A stretch of DNA of 64,000 bases from contig NC_088780.1 of assembly GCF_958450345.1 (NCBI RefSeq), positions 101,630,226-101,694,225 of the forward strand, given 5' to 3'. Positions within the stretch are counted from its first letter, which is position 1. The number at the start of each line of letters is the position of its first letter. The notes under the pieces were generated by a model that did no database searches, was not told the origin of the DNA, and was given only the letters and a program-made list of their open reading frames with translations. Made by a program: the position numbers and the translations under genes. The DNA comes from Calliphora vicina (lineage: Eukaryota; Arthropoda; Insecta; Diptera; Calliphoridae). Shown here one piece after another: positions 1-12,767 of this stretch.

Positions 1-3000
1 AAAATCTAAATAATTAAAATCTATCCATATTTAATATTAGTTATCTTCAAAACTAATTAACTATCTTTTATTATCTTCATTTTAAAAGAGCTATAAGTAG
101 TTTAAAATAAAATTCAACTATTTTGAAACAAGTACTAAATTTACTACTTTTTTAAAAAGTCTTAAACATATAAAAAACTTTACAAAAATATGTCTTTAGT
201 TAAAATAATGTTAAATATATTTTATTACGAAAAATAAGCAAATTTAAAAAAAGTAGTAGAAAAGTACCCTTTTTTAATTTTTTAAAAAATAATAAAAACT
301 ATTTCGTTTCCGAAAATTAACAAATTTTAGCACATTTTCTGATTTTGAAAAAGGTAGTAGAAAAAGTACTATTTTATTTTTTTTAGAAAATATAATTGAA
401 ATAGAAAATCTGTCTAAATTATCAAAAACATTAATTAAAACATAATTTAAAAAAAAGTACGAAATCTACTACTTTTGCTTAAAAAAATCTAAAAAGTTAA
501 AAAAAAATTATTAAAACCAAGAAAATTTTTTTTATTAAACATAAATTGTTTCAGTTTGAAAATAGTAGTAGAAAAAGTATTATTGTATTTTTCGTAAAAT
601 TTTTAGACAAATTTACTAAATAAGCTTGAATTTAGACTGTAGATGGAAAACTAGAAAATTTTAAAAAGAAAATCAGATTTTTAAAAAGTAGTACAAAAAG
701 TACTATTTTATTTTTTTATAAAATAAAACGGAAATAGTATAATTTATCTAAATTAGCAAAAAAATATTAGTTAAAAATGTAAAAAATGTAGTAGACAAAG
801 TACTAATTTATTTTTCATAAAATTAATAGAAATAAACTAAAAATTATAAAAAATATTAAAAGCAACTATTTAGAAAAAAGTACTAATCTACTACTTTTTT
901 ATTGAAGTCTAAAAAATATGAAAATATTTCTATGTATATTTCTAGCTTGAGTTTAAACTATGTTTTACAGAAAATTTGCAAATTTAAAAAATTTTCTTAA
1001 TTTTTAAAAAAGTAGTAGAAAATTACTCTATTATTTTTTTAGAAAATAAAACCAAAATATTATAATCTATCTAAATTAACAAAAATATTCGTTAAAACTC
1101 ATTTTTAAAAAAAGTACCAAAACTACTACTTTTTTAAAAAATTCCAAAAAGTGAAAAAATATACTAAAAAACTTATACTAAGGGAAAATATAGAAAATTT
1201 TCTATAAAAAAGAACAAATTTTACATATATTTTTGCAGTATGAAAATAGTAGTAGAAAAAGTATTATTTCATTCTTCGCAAAATTTTAAAAAATTTTAGA
1301 CAAATTTACTAAATAAGCTTGAATTGAGACTGTAGACGAAAAACTAGAAAATTTTAAAAAGAAAATCTGATTTTTAAAAAGTAGTAGAAAAAGTACTATT
1401 TTATTTTTTTATAAAATAAAACGGAAATAGTGTAATCTATCTAAATTAGCAAAAATATTAGTTAAAACTCATTTTAAAAAAAAGTACTAAATCTACTACT
1501 TTTTTAAAAAATGTCCGAAAAGTGAAAAGAAATATTAAAACAGATAATAAGTGAAAATATAATAAAAATAAGAAACTCTTTTCTAGAAAAATATTTTTCT
1601 TTTACATAAATTTTAACATTTTTTAAAAATGTAGTAGAAAAAGTACTATTTTATTTTTCATAAAATTAATAGAAATAAACTAAAAATTATAAAAAATATT
1701 AAAAGCAACTATTTAGAAAAAAGTACTAATCTACTACTTTTTTATTTCTAGCTTGAGTTTAAACTATGTTTTACAGAAAATTTGCAAATTTAAAAAATTT
1801 TTCTAAGTTTTAAAAAAGTAGTAGAAAATTACTCTATTATTTTTTTAGAAAATAAAACCAAAATATTATAATCTATCTAAATTAACAAAAATATTCGTTA
1901 AAACTCATTTTTAAAAAAAGTACCAAAACTACTACTTTTTTAAAAAATTCCAAAAAGAGAAAAAATATACTAAAAAACTTATACTAAGGGAAAATATTTT
2001 AAAACTAAGAAAATTTTCTATAAAAAAGAACAAATTTTACATATATTTTTGCAGTATGAAAATAGTAGTAGAAAAAGTATTATTTTATTCTTCGCAAAAT
2101 TTTCAAAATTTTTAGACAAAATTAATAAATAAGCTTGAATTTGAAGGAAAACTAGAACATTTTAAAAAAAATCTGATTTTTAAAAAGTAGTAGAAAAAGT
2201 ACTATTTTATTTTTTTATAAAATAAACCGGAAATAGTATAATCTGTCTAAATTATCAAAAAAATATTAGTTAAAACTCATTTTGAAAAAAGTACTAAATC
2301 TACTACTTTTTTAAAAAAAGTCAGAAAAGTGAAAAAAATATATTAAAAGAGATATTAAGTGAAAATATAAGAAAAATTAGAAACTCTTTTCTAGAAAAAT
2401 AAAATTTTTCTTTAACATTTTTAAAAATGTAGTAGAAAAAGTATGTTTTTTTTTGTAAAATTAATAGAAAATAAACCCAATTGATAATAATATAGCCGAA
2501 AGTTCCAAAAAATATTAAATACAACTATTAAGACAAAAGTACTAATCTACTCTATTTACTAATCTATGTACAACACATGCTTGAGTTAAACTAAACTTAA
2601 CGGAAAATTAGCAAACTTAATGAATTTTAATGAGTTTTAAAAAAGTAGTACAAAAAGTACTATTTTATTTTTTTTATAAAATAAACCGGAAATAGTATAA
2701 TCTGTCTAAATTAGCAAAAAACTTTAGTTAAAACTCATTTTGAAAAAAGTACTAAATCTACTACTTTTTTAAAAAATGTTTGAAAAGTGAAAAGAAATAT
2801 TAAAGCAGATAATAAGTGAAAATATAATAAAAATAAGACATTCTTTTCTAGAAAAATATTTTTTTTTACATAAATTTTCACATTTTTAAAAATGTAGTAG
2901 AACAAGTACTATTTTATTTTTTATTAAATTAGCAGAAAATAAACAAAATTTGTAATAATATAGCCAACAATTACAAAAAATATTAAAAACTACTATTTAG

Positions 3001-3650
3001 AAAAATAAAATAATCTACTACTTTTTATAAATGTCGAAAAAATAAAACAAATGCAATGAAAATATTTCCATGAATAACACAATCTTGAATTTAAACTACG
3101 ATTAACAGAAAATTAGCAAACTTAATGAATTTTTCCGAGTTTTAAAAAGTAGTAGAAAAACTACTATATTTTTTTTCAGAAAATTAAACCAAAATATGAT
3201 AATCTATCTAAATTAGCAAAAATATTAGTTAAAACTCATTTTTAAAAAAAAGTACTAAATCTACTACTTCTTTTAAAAAAGTATACTAAGGAAAAATATT
3301 TTAAAACTAGGAATTTTTTTTATAAAAAATAAGAAATTTAATACAAATTTTTGCAGTTTGAAAATAGGAGTAGAAAAAGAATTATTTTATTTTTCGTAAA
3401 ATTTTCAAAATTTTATACAAATTTACTAATTAAGCCTAAATTTAGACTGTAGACGGAAAAAAAAAATTTTTTTAACGAAACCTGATTTTTAAAAAAGTAG
3501 TACAAAAAATATTATTTTATTTTTTTATAAAATGTGAAGTGTAAAATAGTAGTAGAAAAAGTACTACTTTCTTTATAAAATAAATCTGAAATTTTAGTTA
3601 AAAAAACTTTTTTAAAAAAAAAAGTCTGAAAAATTAAAAGTATATTTTTA
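1..3650. repeat. Diverged satellite-like array of GTAGTAG...GTAC motifs
   Basis: The block is built from a motif of the form AAAAAGTAGTAG-AAAAAGTACTATTTTA and its opposite-strand version AAAAGTACTAAATCTACTAC, recurring about every 90-130 bp and separated by A/T-rich spacer. Longer units repeat as well: the segment starting near 606 returns near 1309 and 2110, the one near 788 returns near 1631, and the one near 961 returns near 1768, giving a higher-order period of roughly 0.7-0.85 kb. The array runs off the left edge of the window and fades out after about 3585. No coding potential was seen. It could be a satellite in its own right or the internal array of a larger transposon. Confidence 0.85.
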
Positions 3651-5222
3651 AAGAGATAAATATGGGATTTTATGTTTTTAGTCCTCGATATATGTTTGAA
3701 AAGCTTGTCCCATTTTGTGCATAACGTTAATCCTTGCATTCAAGTAAATATATCTCTGCCTGTTATGGGTTAACAACTAATAACATTACTCTGCGCAAAA
3801 ATCAAAAGTGAATTTTTGTGAGGTACATATTGATATTTTTCGTTTGGTTTTTTTTTCTTTCATATTTTCGCTTCAAATTCAAGTGCAAGTTGAATGTTAA
3901 ATAATAAATTCATAGCTTGTTTTTTTGTTTGTTGTTGTTACATGTTAAATTTGTGAAGTTGTTGTCTGTCTTTGGCATGAAGGCAAAGTTTTCCGTAAAC
4001 ATTTTGAGGCAGCACAATGTTTCTTTCATCTTTGGTTTTGGAGGAGATTTAAACTGTTTAAATTGGTGATGATGCTGGTAATGCTAGTGGTGGTGGTGAT
4101 GGTGATGGCAAATAACATGAGGTTGTAGTAGCATCTTGTGGCATTATTATAATCTGCTTGAATTTCCCGTTTATTTGCAAATTAAACACTATAATTTTTG
4201 TGTTGTTTTTAGAAGAAAAACTATTTTTTTTGTTTTTTTGAAAATCTTGTTGACGACGATAGCTGTTGGTTGACGTTTGCTGATGATAATGTTGATGGTT
4301 TCTCATTTTCTACGACTACATATTGTGATTATTATTGTTGTTCGATATATTGCAAATTAGTTTTGTATATTTCTAGTTGTTTAGGAAATTTGATTTAAAG
4401 TTTTCCATATTTTTTTTTTTTTGTTGCTATAGTTTGAAAATTGTGAGAAAGGAAGTTTTCCAAAGTGGTTTTTTATTTATTTTATGGTTTATTACTTTTT
4501 CTATTTCAAAAGAAATTTCTTTTATACTCTTTCCGGTATTATTAAAAAACATTAGTGGTCTGTTTTTTAATTTCAAATTGTAGCAATTCAATTTTTTAAA
4601 ATATAGGTGGTTTAAGCAGAAATTTAGAATATAATTTTTTTTCTAAATTATGATTCCAAAAGTATGCTTCACATTTTGCCTGTGTTTGTGGTCTTTCAAT
4701 TCTAATTTAAAGAGGAAGAGTATTAATATTTGATAATTGTTTCAAGAGTTGGGTTATAAATCCACTCTCTCACAGTGACCAGGGCCGAAACTTAAGAGAA
4801 TCATTCGTTTTCATCGTAGAAATGTAGAGCCAGTCCCTACTAGCCAAATAGGTTTCGCAAAAGTGCAGATGACTTTATTAGCCTAGCTAAACAGTTTCTA
4901 TTTCCCTTAAATCTTTTAATAATTTTTAACAAATATTTAAAAAGCCAACATGATTATAACTTGGTTAAAACAAAAACAGACTTATTTGAATAAGAACAAA
5001 TTATTCTCACTTTTTTGTTGTTGTCATGTTGGTCACGAATCACGAGTTTTAATCTTTTGTAAAGCTCCCAAAAGACTAGAGCAAAACTCCAAACAATAAA
5101 AATCTAACAGAGTAACCGCTTTCTAATAAAAAAATAACTAACAACATGGTTAAAGTTGCAGAAATAAAATGAAATTGAAACAAGCCACAAGACAATAGAC
5201 CGCCAATTCTGTCTACAATTAT
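3651..5222. other. Non-coding AT-rich stretch, no gene seen
   Basis: This holds low-complexity T-rich sequence and a short imperfect GGT/GAT microsatellite at about 4076-4110. The longest open frame here (82 codons, minus strand, 4058-4306) is an antisense reading of that microsatellite, rich in Gln, His and Pro, and has no recognisable domain. Nothing else was identified. Confidence 0.5.
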
Positions 5223-5945
5223 TGCAGCCCAGTAGGAAATCTATTGGATGTTCTTATGGTTCAGAAGTGTTGCTTTTGACACGGAAGACAAAGATCGTCC
5301 AGGCCAAAAATTAAGATTTATGTCAAGCTCAACAAAAGCTTGCAAAATCATTGAGCACAACTCAAGCTGCTGCTTGAGAATCCTGCAAGCAGCATTATTC
5401 ATCCAAAAGCAGGGAAATAGGGTGTAGAAGCTGAGAACCTTGAAATCATTTTGGCAACGAATCATTAGTTGCATTGGAAAATGCTTCCATTACGATTACC
5501 CAAAACGTAAGAGATCCTATGTGAAGCCAGGACAACCAGCCAAATCGTCACCAAAACCAAATATCCATGGCGCTAAGGTCATTCTCTGTATTTGGTGGGA
5601 CCGAAAGGGTGCTATCTGTTATGAGCTGCTGAAATCTGGCCAGACCATCACAGGGAACCTGTACCGAACGCAACTGATTCCTCCAGAATATGTGGCCCAA
5701 CATGAAACTGTGATATTCCAACATGACAACGCTCGGCCACATGTTGCAATAACTGTTCTAATGTAAAAGAAGTGGTCCATACCTTGCCCCATCCGACTAC
5801 TATTTGTTTCGATCGATGCAGAACGCTCTCTCTGGTTTAGGCTTCACTTCAAAACAGAGTATCCGAAATTGGTTTGATTCGTTCTTGGCCTCAAAAGATG
5901 AGCAGATATTTTGCCATGTATCTACTTAAATTTCGTTTAACGACC
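5223..5945 (+). pseudogene. Degenerate mariner transposase (mauritiana-like)
   Basis: This is a dead copy of a mariner transposase, the enzyme that cuts and pastes mariner elements at TA sites. Reading across frames gives recognisable pieces in order: a linker resembling FDTEDKDRPGQ (about 5275), IQKQGN (about 5405), YPKRKRSYVKPGQPA (about 5500), CIWWDRKGAICYELLKSGQT, QHDNARPHVA (about 5725) and LAPSDYYLFRSMQ (about 5795). The catalytic Asp of HDNARPH and the final Asp of APSDY survive. The first one, normally in GDEKW, has been lost (that stretch reads SCIGKCFHYD). There are several frameshifts and an internal loss after PPEYVAQH. The 3' part breaks off near 5920, where the 3' end of the minus-strand retrotransposon begins. 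Confidence 0.85.
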
Positions 5946-5949
5946 GATC

Positions 5950-7625
5950 TTTTTTTATCTTTTTGGACCTGCACTCATAGGCAGAGTTTAAAAAGCTACG
6001 ATAACTAACAAATTTTTAACTGTTGCTACAACTACTGCTTCAAAAAAGTGTATGTAGCGGTAGCAGTAGCATTTGTCTTTTTTCGTTTTCTTGTTTTTTT
6101 AAAACTACTGCTACCTTCAAAATATAAAACTCTTAACAGAGCAGTAGTAATAAAACATGAATTGTAAATGGAGTAGTAGCATACAAATACAAATTATTGC
6201 TACTGCTCTATATCGAGTTTTAATTTTTAAGGTAGCAGTAAAGTAGCAGTTGATGCAGCAGTTAAGGTAGCAATAAAAGTAGTCAAAAAAGAAAATCTTC
6301 AGTCATAACATCAAAATTGACAGAATTAAACACTGTGTGTTGTTTTTGTTTTGAGAGAGTTTGAAAGAATTATTCGTTTTTATTCGTCTCAGATGTTCGT
6401 GTTGCTAACAGAAAGATCGTGTTTTCTGTGTGTATAACAAAAAAGCCGAACTTTTGTTTACAACACGACCAACTTACACAAATATACATTCACAACAACA
6501 ACACATAATATACTTTTTTGGCTGAAGATTTTTATTTTTTATTTATTTTATTGCTACCTCAACTGCTACTTCAACTGCTACTTAACTGCTACTTCTTCTA
6601 CTACCTCAACTGCTACTTCTATTACTACTAAATTTTAAAAGTAGCAGAGTTAATAAAAAACTAATGACTGCTACATCAAAACTTTTTCTTTTTTAAGGTA
6701 GCAATAGAAAATAAATTACTCTGCTACTTTTAAATTTTTCTTTTATTAGTACTACTACAACTACTGCTACCAAAATGTGAAGGTAGCAGTAGTAGTAGTA
6801 ATTATTGACTCCGAGTTTTTATTAATTTTTTAACTAGACTACTTGTGTTTTTTCGTTGCTACTGCTACTTGTAGTCTAGTTTTTTAAACACTGCTCATAG
6901 GACGACACCTAATCATGCAAAACATTGTGTTGAAACTAGGAAAATAGGTTATGCGAGGGAGGAAAGAGAGAGTAGTGTTTGTGGGCATTCGATTTGAAAT
7001 TTTCTACTTTGAAAATTACAGGAAACACATCAGCGGCAAGTTTGTTCCACATAACTAAAGAACGAATTTTCCGTGCTGTGTGTTGTGGGGTCCACTGGCC
7101 AATCGTCTTGAAGAGAAACCTGTAAGTATTACGTTAAAATTTGCGGGTATCAGGAACATGTTCCCTAATTTCATCAGAACACATTCCATTGTAGTATCAA
7201 TAGAACAGAGAATCAATAGAGTCGGATACCCTACTGTCAGCAATAATCCCCTTCGCCCTCTCCTGTACGCGGTCGAGAAGCTCCAAAATATACTTTGAAG
7301 CACCGGCCTATACATGTGAGTTGTATTCCATTTCGGTCGGATATAGTTGGTGTAAATAGTGAGGAGATCAGATGGAGTGAAGTAATTCCTACACAGTTTG
7401 TAAAAACCCAGATAACTGAATGCTTCTTTCGACACTTGAAAAATGTGTTTAGACCAGCGGACATCACATTGTATTCTAATGCCCAGAAAATCTGATTCCA
7501 CAATATTTACACCACCCGTAAATACAGATGAAGCGAAATGGAGTCTTGCCACCATTGAAGTGCTGAAAATGTAGTTAATGGACGAGCTTCTAAACCAGCG
7601 CTGGTAGGCCAACTAATCCAGATAA
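5950..7625 (-). mobile_element. 5'-truncated Jockey-like non-LTR retrotransposon, split by a hAT element
   Basis: Read on the minus strand from about 7612, the sequence encodes the C-terminal end of a non-LTR reverse transcriptase. Pieces include LGIRIQCDVRWSKHI, VSKEAFSYLGFYKLC, YFTPSDLLTIYTNYIRP, RVQERAKGIIADSRV, SDEIREHVPDTR, and MWNKLAADVFPV near 7040. The arrangement matches the post-catalytic region of Jockey-type elements. The FADD catalytic core is absent because the copy is truncated upstream of about 7620. A frameshift near 7310 splits the reading frame, and a TGA/TAG interrupts later parts. The 3' UTR continues to about 6902, is interrupted by the hAT insertion 5982-6893, and resumes to an A-rich end near 5950. 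Five-prime truncation and an A-rich 3' end fit target-primed insertion. Confidence 0.8.
5982..6893. mobile_element. Non-autonomous hAT element with 8-bp target duplication
   Basis: The left end reads CAGAGTTTAAAAAGCTA and the inverted right end CAGTGTTTAAAAAACTAG. They are flanked by identical 8-bp copies of CTCATAGG at 5974-5981 and 6894-6901. An 8-bp duplication and ends starting CAG(T/A)G are hallmarks of the hAT superfamily. The 912-bp body has no open frame. Its outer ~300 bp on each side are packed with GTAGCAG/GTAGTAG words, mostly as GTAGCA on the left and as TGCTAC on the right, around a unique centre (about 6300-6530). Reiterated subterminal words are typical binding sites of hAT transposases. 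It sits in the 3' UTR of the minus-strand retrotransposon, so it is younger than that copy. Confidence 0.85.
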
Positions 7626-8581
7626 CACTCCTTTTTAAATGGCTTTTTACACATTCTGTTTTATCTGAGTACGATTCTTGGTAACTAAGAAGCAGGACAA
7701 ACCATTATGCCTCCGTTTTTATTTCTAAACAGTGTACTGAAATGTCATAAAGACTTCACAAAGGATTCTTCTTAAAAAAACAACATCTGTCTACAATTCT
7801 TTTGGGCTTCATTTCCTTCTGGGTTGAGATTTATATTTTGAAATCCCAAAAAAGAGTTACTTACAACTCTTGCTACCAGTTATTGCTATTGCTGTCCTCT
7901 ATTGTCTATGTTTTGGCCAAAAGCCAAATTGCCACACAGAGAATCCCTTGAGTGCAAAGTTGCGTTGTGTTGACTAAATGTAGTAGACACAAACAAAAAA
8001 AACAAATTTAAATTAAAATTTGCAAAACGGCACAATAAAAGTGAAACCCCAAAGAGGGCAGGCAGCAACAACAAAAAATGTTTCATTAAGTTTAAAAGGG
8101 ACGCAGCAAAAGAATACAATTTCAGGAATGTATTACAAATAATTTGTAACACAACACTTAACGAAAGAGAGAGTGGAAATGGTGGGAAATAAGTCAAGGG
8201 TTGGATGAAATTTTAAAACAGCAAAAATAATTTTAAATACCAAAAAAAGAAACTAGGTAATGATATTTAGTAATTAATACTACATTATTTATGCATTACA
8301 TGGAAGTAGTTTAGTAATGATTGGGTTTTAAGTAGGTTACATAAGTAGTCAGTTCATTAGATACCGATCTGAGTGTATTAAACTCTCATTTTAAATTAAT
8401 TTAGAGCACCTAAATGAACTTATGAAACGCTTTAGCACTTCATAATAATATAATCATTATAATTCTCGTTTAGTTAATAATATTTCACGCATAAGTAGTT
8501 ATATTGCGTTTCTCAAACCGTAACTATCATAAATTTCCAGGTCTCCTTCGGTCTTGCTCAGCAATATTTAATTATTCAAAA
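7626..8581. other. Non-coding stretch, no gene seen
   Basis: I see no domain, structured repeat or transposon end here. A 103-codon minus-strand open frame (7886-8197) is hydrophobic and low-complexity and looks like chance. The segment about 8250-8500 has weak similarity to AT-rich sequence near 55320 and 56420, possibly an old dispersed repeat. Confidence 0.4.
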
Positions 8582-8911
8582 CGTATATATATAAAAATGA
8601 AATGGTCCATGTATGTAATGTCATCACGTGAGAACGACTGGAGCGATTTGGCTGATTTTTTTTTCATTCGATTCGAAATTTTCAGGAGATGGTTTGTAAA
8701 GAAAAAAATTCAAAAAATCCGGGTAAAACTCGGAATTTTTTTTTTTGTGAGTCCAGTCAACTGTAATAAAAAAAGCTCCCTAAAGTATGCAGTACAAATT
8801 TAGATATTTTATTTTCAAATAAATAAGAACAGGCTGGTGTGCGTGGGTTGGAGAAACTTGAAGAACTAACATTAGTAAATGCTACCGGGCGAAGCCGGGG
8901 CGATCAACTAG
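8582..8911 (+). mobile_element. Short non-autonomous Helitron
   Basis: The 5' end reads TATATATATAAAAATGAAATGG after two bases (CG at 8582-8583) that stand where Helitrons have TC. The 3' end carries a GC-rich hairpin region (GCTACCGGGCGAAGCCGGGG) and finishes in CTAG at 8908-8911, followed by T. The flanking bases are A on the left and T on the right, the usual Helitron insertion site, with no target duplication. The ~330-bp body has no replicase or helicase coding sequence, so this is a passenger that needs a rolling-circle transposase from elsewhere. Confidence 0.8.
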
Positions 8912-9187
8912 TAAGAAATATAATTCGGGATACTTCTTTACACGCTCTGAATTAAAACTCCTAAATAATTTGACAATCTCTGCCATAAAAGGCTCATATT
9001 AAATGAGATAAAGGGATTGATGAAAAGACAGACAATAAAACATGTAATTAATGTGATTAAATCAGGGACCGTAACGGTTGTAAGTGATTTTGTGACTTTA
9101 AAAATAAAAATCCATTTAAAACAGTTATTATTTAACGTATAAATAAGAGTTCGCATCAAACTATTAAAAAAAGAGTTTTATATAGCC

Positions 9188-9605
9188 GTCATAAAAAATC
9201 TCATTTGAGGAGCTTTATTTTTACCGTCTGAAAAAAAAAATCATTTGAGGATTTTTATTTTTTCCGTCAGAAAATAAATGTCATTTTATTTAAATTGACA
9301 CCTAAAGCTTGCCGCTGGTCAGATCATTGCAATTTGTAAAGCAACTTGCCATTAAAATAAAAAGAAGTGGGATTTTAATATGCTATTATTTGATTCCAAT
9401 TATTAAAATGTTGTTGTTTTTTTTTTTTTTTTAAACAAATAAATTACCACACTCATTATATCAGATAGACTCAATAAAGAAAAATACTGCAAAAACTGGA
9501 AAATATTCGAAGAGTTTTATTTTCTGACGGAAAAAATAAAACTCCTCAATGAGTTTTTTTTTCTCACGGAAAAATAAAACTCCTCAAATGAGTTTTTTTT
9601 ATGAC
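9188..9605. mobile_element. Foldback-type MITE with ~100-bp inverted repeats
   Basis: The left arm (9188 to about 9290) and right arm (about 9508-9605) are inverted copies starting GTCATAAAAAA. Within each arm the unit CATTTGAGGAGTTTTATTTT plus CCGTCAGAAAA is itself repeated twice. The centre is non-coding. No clear target duplication is visible, so the superfamily is unassigned. Confidence 0.7.
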
Positions 9606-12072
9606 ATCTATTTAAATGTTTTTTTTTAAGAGATTCATCCGAACTTTTATTATGTTGAAAAATAACTGTCAACTGTGGAGTTGAGATCATTATTTTAATA
9701 TCATAGATTCTGAAAGAGGACGTCAATACGAATCTATTGGTATATAACAGTATAGGTCTCCGTTGACTCTAACATAGTGATTTTTTGATTTCAAATTTTC
9801 TGGATAACCGTTATTATCCCTGGATTAAATCAGTGGTCGGTACAAACCGAACATGTCACTTTAGTAAAAGTATTGTAATTTTGAATAAAACAATATGTCT
9901 GATTCTGTTTTTGATGCACAATCATCAATTTGTTAGACTTTTAATATTTATGACGAGATCTGATTGTAACAGTGAAAAACCAAAAAAAAAACAATTTCAG
10001 AAAAAAAAAATTTTTTTAATCTTTTCTGGAATAATTTTAAATCATAAAAGCCTTTAAAATGAAACATAAAAAATCAAAAATTTTAAAAAATACTTTATTA
10101 TACTTCCCATAAAATATATTTTTCCAGAAATTTCAACTTCTGAAAGGCGTAGAACCATTTTCAAACACTCATTTCATAGGCTAATCAATTATCTATCATA
10201 GTCCTTTTAAAATTTTTGATTATCTCATTTGGTTCAAAATTTATGATTTTTGCGACGAAAAAACTCAAATGGCGCCACTGTGCGCTAGTGGATATCAGCG
10301 CCGATCACTGTTTTAAAGCTGTTTTGATGTTTGATTTTCACAAGTAGTTAAAAAAAACAGCTTTAAAATTGTTTGAAACACATAACCTAAGTGTAATAAT
10401 CTTCCTGTAGTATATTTTGAAAATCAATAAATTCAATTTCTTTGTTATACTTTCAAATTAAAACTGAAATAAAACAATTTTTAAAAAATTATTAAAACAT
10501 TTCCTTTTGAAACCACATTTCAGAAATTAGTTATTATTCAAGATCAATTCAATAATTACTACCAAATGTTTGTAATTAATTCTAAACTGAAAAAAAAAAA
10601 AATTTAAAATTCTCCAATAGTTGTTAAAATTTAAAACAAAAACAAACATAAATTTTCTCTAGTTTTTTGTTTTGTTTAATAGAGAAACAAAAGTGAAATG
10701 TTTTTGTTTTAACGGAAGTCATGTGGCGACAATTTTGAATTTTATTTATTTTTTGCTCTTTAAACTCAATTTCTGTTTGTGTGTTTTTAAGTTTTAAATT
10801 AAAATGACTACTACAGACTTTAGCTAATTTTAAAATGCATTACACGTTGCAACTAATAAACATTAAATATTTGAAATTTAATTGTTTTTATAGCACTTGG
10901 ATATAAACATCCAAGACAATTTGAAAAATGTATGCTCTTTAATCGTAAGTTAGAGACATAAAAATAAATCAAACTCATTCCCCTAATCTCCAACTGGTTG
11001 GTAAGCAAAATGTTTTAAAATCCCGCATAATGGTCAGTTTGTTAGTTAAATAAAACACACCCTTTTCAAGGCATATTCTAATGGTATTACTTGTCCTGCT
11101 CACCTTGTGGTCTATCATTTACACTCCCCCTACCCCTACCCCACTCCTTTCTTCCTTCTCTTTGTTCTGCTTAACAACCCTTGATTAAAGTCATAGAAAG
11201 TACTTGCAGGCATTTTTCATTGTCAATTAAATTGAATAAATAACACATGAGCATGTTATGAATACTGACTGGCTGTCAGTTATCCATCCATCCAGTTCCA
11301 GTCATAATGACACCTCAAACTCATTTATTCATCATTTAAGTAGTACACGGATAAGCAAGCAGCCAGTCGCCTGCCTTTAGTTGATGGTCGTTTCTTTTGT
11401 GTCCCCTGGTCTCTGTTAGACGTTTGATTTGCAATGCAAAGCATTTTTAATTGTTAAGTGATTTTGAAATGGGATTTTAACTCAATTAATGCCATGTGAG
11501 GAGGTTTGTGTTTTGTTTTCCATAGTAATTAAGAATTCTTTAGCCTTCTTATCGCTACTGTTTTTACTGGAGATTAGTTTGAACGCCTGTTTCAATGCAT
11601 CATAATCTCTGGATTTAAAGGAAACAATCATAATGGTCTTTTATCGAAACTCGTAATCTCCACTTTGGACAGCCATCAAATGTAAAATCGCCCTCTCTTA
11701 TTCACACACGATTTTGTAAATCTTGTGGTCTTTGTGAACTCGTGTAATTTTGACAAATGTAACTAGTAGGACTACAATATATAATGGAGTTTCTACCAAG
11801 AAAGTCTTGGTCCTTTTACGTGCCAAAGAGTCCCAAATTATTTTGAATATTCTCTTTTAACGCCCTTTCGTCAATGGTATTCGATAACCAACCAAAGGAA
11901 CATAGCTACTGTTTTGTCGAAGTACAACCCGTTTATGGATGTCCTCAAAAAGATATTGTCTAAGTTGGGCCAGGAAATAAACCCAATTGAGAAGACATTT
12001 CGAGCATAATACGCTGGAGTTGGGAACCTTGAATGACACTGTGTGTTTTTTTTTTGAGTCATGGAAATAACC
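9606..12072. other. Non-coding AT-rich stretch, no gene seen
   Basis: Mostly simple AT-rich sequence. The slightly more complex part (11760-12040) contains a 92-codon minus-strand open frame (11857-12135) that I do not recognise. It has no start context or domain I can defend and overlaps a dispersed repeat at its upstream end. Nothing else was identified. Confidence 0.4.
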
Positions 12073-12345
12073 ATATACCACTACGTGATAAAAGACCAAA
12101 AACATCCCGTGTCTCCCAGTTTTGCCCAAATTCATTCACTTTTTTATGGTCCCCCAAAGATTTGGTTCCTCGATGTCATTTTTGCCAAAAAGTGATCATT
12201 TTGTCAGTCTCATATCTTGCAAACAGTTCGGAATTTCGATTTACTCTCTGAAGCAAAATTGTAGCCCTTGTCATAAAGAATACAAATTTTGCACATACAA
12301 AAAAACTTCATCTTCAAGATCAAAATCGCAAAAAAACTTTTAAAA
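12073..12345. repeat. Dispersed repeat, partner of 36362-36640
   Basis: About 270 bp shared in the same orientation with 36362-36640. Both contain GTGTCTCCCAGTTTTGCCCA, CCCCCAAAGATTTGG, TCATATCTTGCAAACAGTTC, and a closing CTTCATCTTCAAGATC. Identity is high over most of this length by eye, and flanks are unrelated. There is no coding potential, and the element type is unknown. Confidence 0.75.
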
Positions 12346-12767
12346 ATTCGATTTTTTATACCTTTTTTCCCCTGTTCGGGTCCATCGGTAGCAAACCGTT
12401 CAAAATTCAAGGAAACAATCAACTACAAAAATTTACCTAAGATCATAATAAACAACTTTCTAAAACATATGAACTTCCTAGGAATGACTCTTAACACCGT
12501 TTAGGTAGGTCAATATAAGTTAGTAAGAAAAAAACTAAAGGAATTAAGTGTTTTGGGCCATAAACTATTAAATTAGTTTAGCTTTAAAAAACTTATGAGA
12601 TATTTCCTGGTTGTGTACTCTCTCCTTTCGTTGATCAAAATCTAGGACTTCATTTTATGTTATTGAAGTCAACAGTCTAAGCCAACAAGTCCACAATCAG
12701 CCGCGTGTTAAAGGAGGAAATTCAACAAAGTTCAGTCATGGAAAATTTCAAGAAAAAAAATAAACTA
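12346..12767. other. Non-coding stretch
   Basis: No gene or element end was recognised. Around 12603 the words TGTGTACTCTCTCCTTTCG and TTGATCA recall the local repeat at 24715-24862, so an old shared repeat is possible. Confidence 0.35.

Noticed and set aside
1..3650. CRISPR-like array
   Set aside because: Repeats are diverged, alternate in orientation and have irregular, similar spacers in a eukaryotic context; no cas genes are present.
4058..4306. 82-codon minus-strand open frame rich in His, Gln and Pro
   Set aside because: It is the antisense of a GGT/GAT microsatellite and T-rich DNA; no domain, no start context, no conservation evidence.
7886..8197. 103-codon hydrophobic open frame, minus strand
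   Set aside because: Hydrophobicity follows from T-rich codons; no signal, domain or neighbouring exon can be argued.
11857..12135. 92-codon open frame that looks slightly protein-like
   Set aside because: No family recognised, and its upstream part lies in a dispersed repeat shared with 36362-36640, where the frame is not kept.
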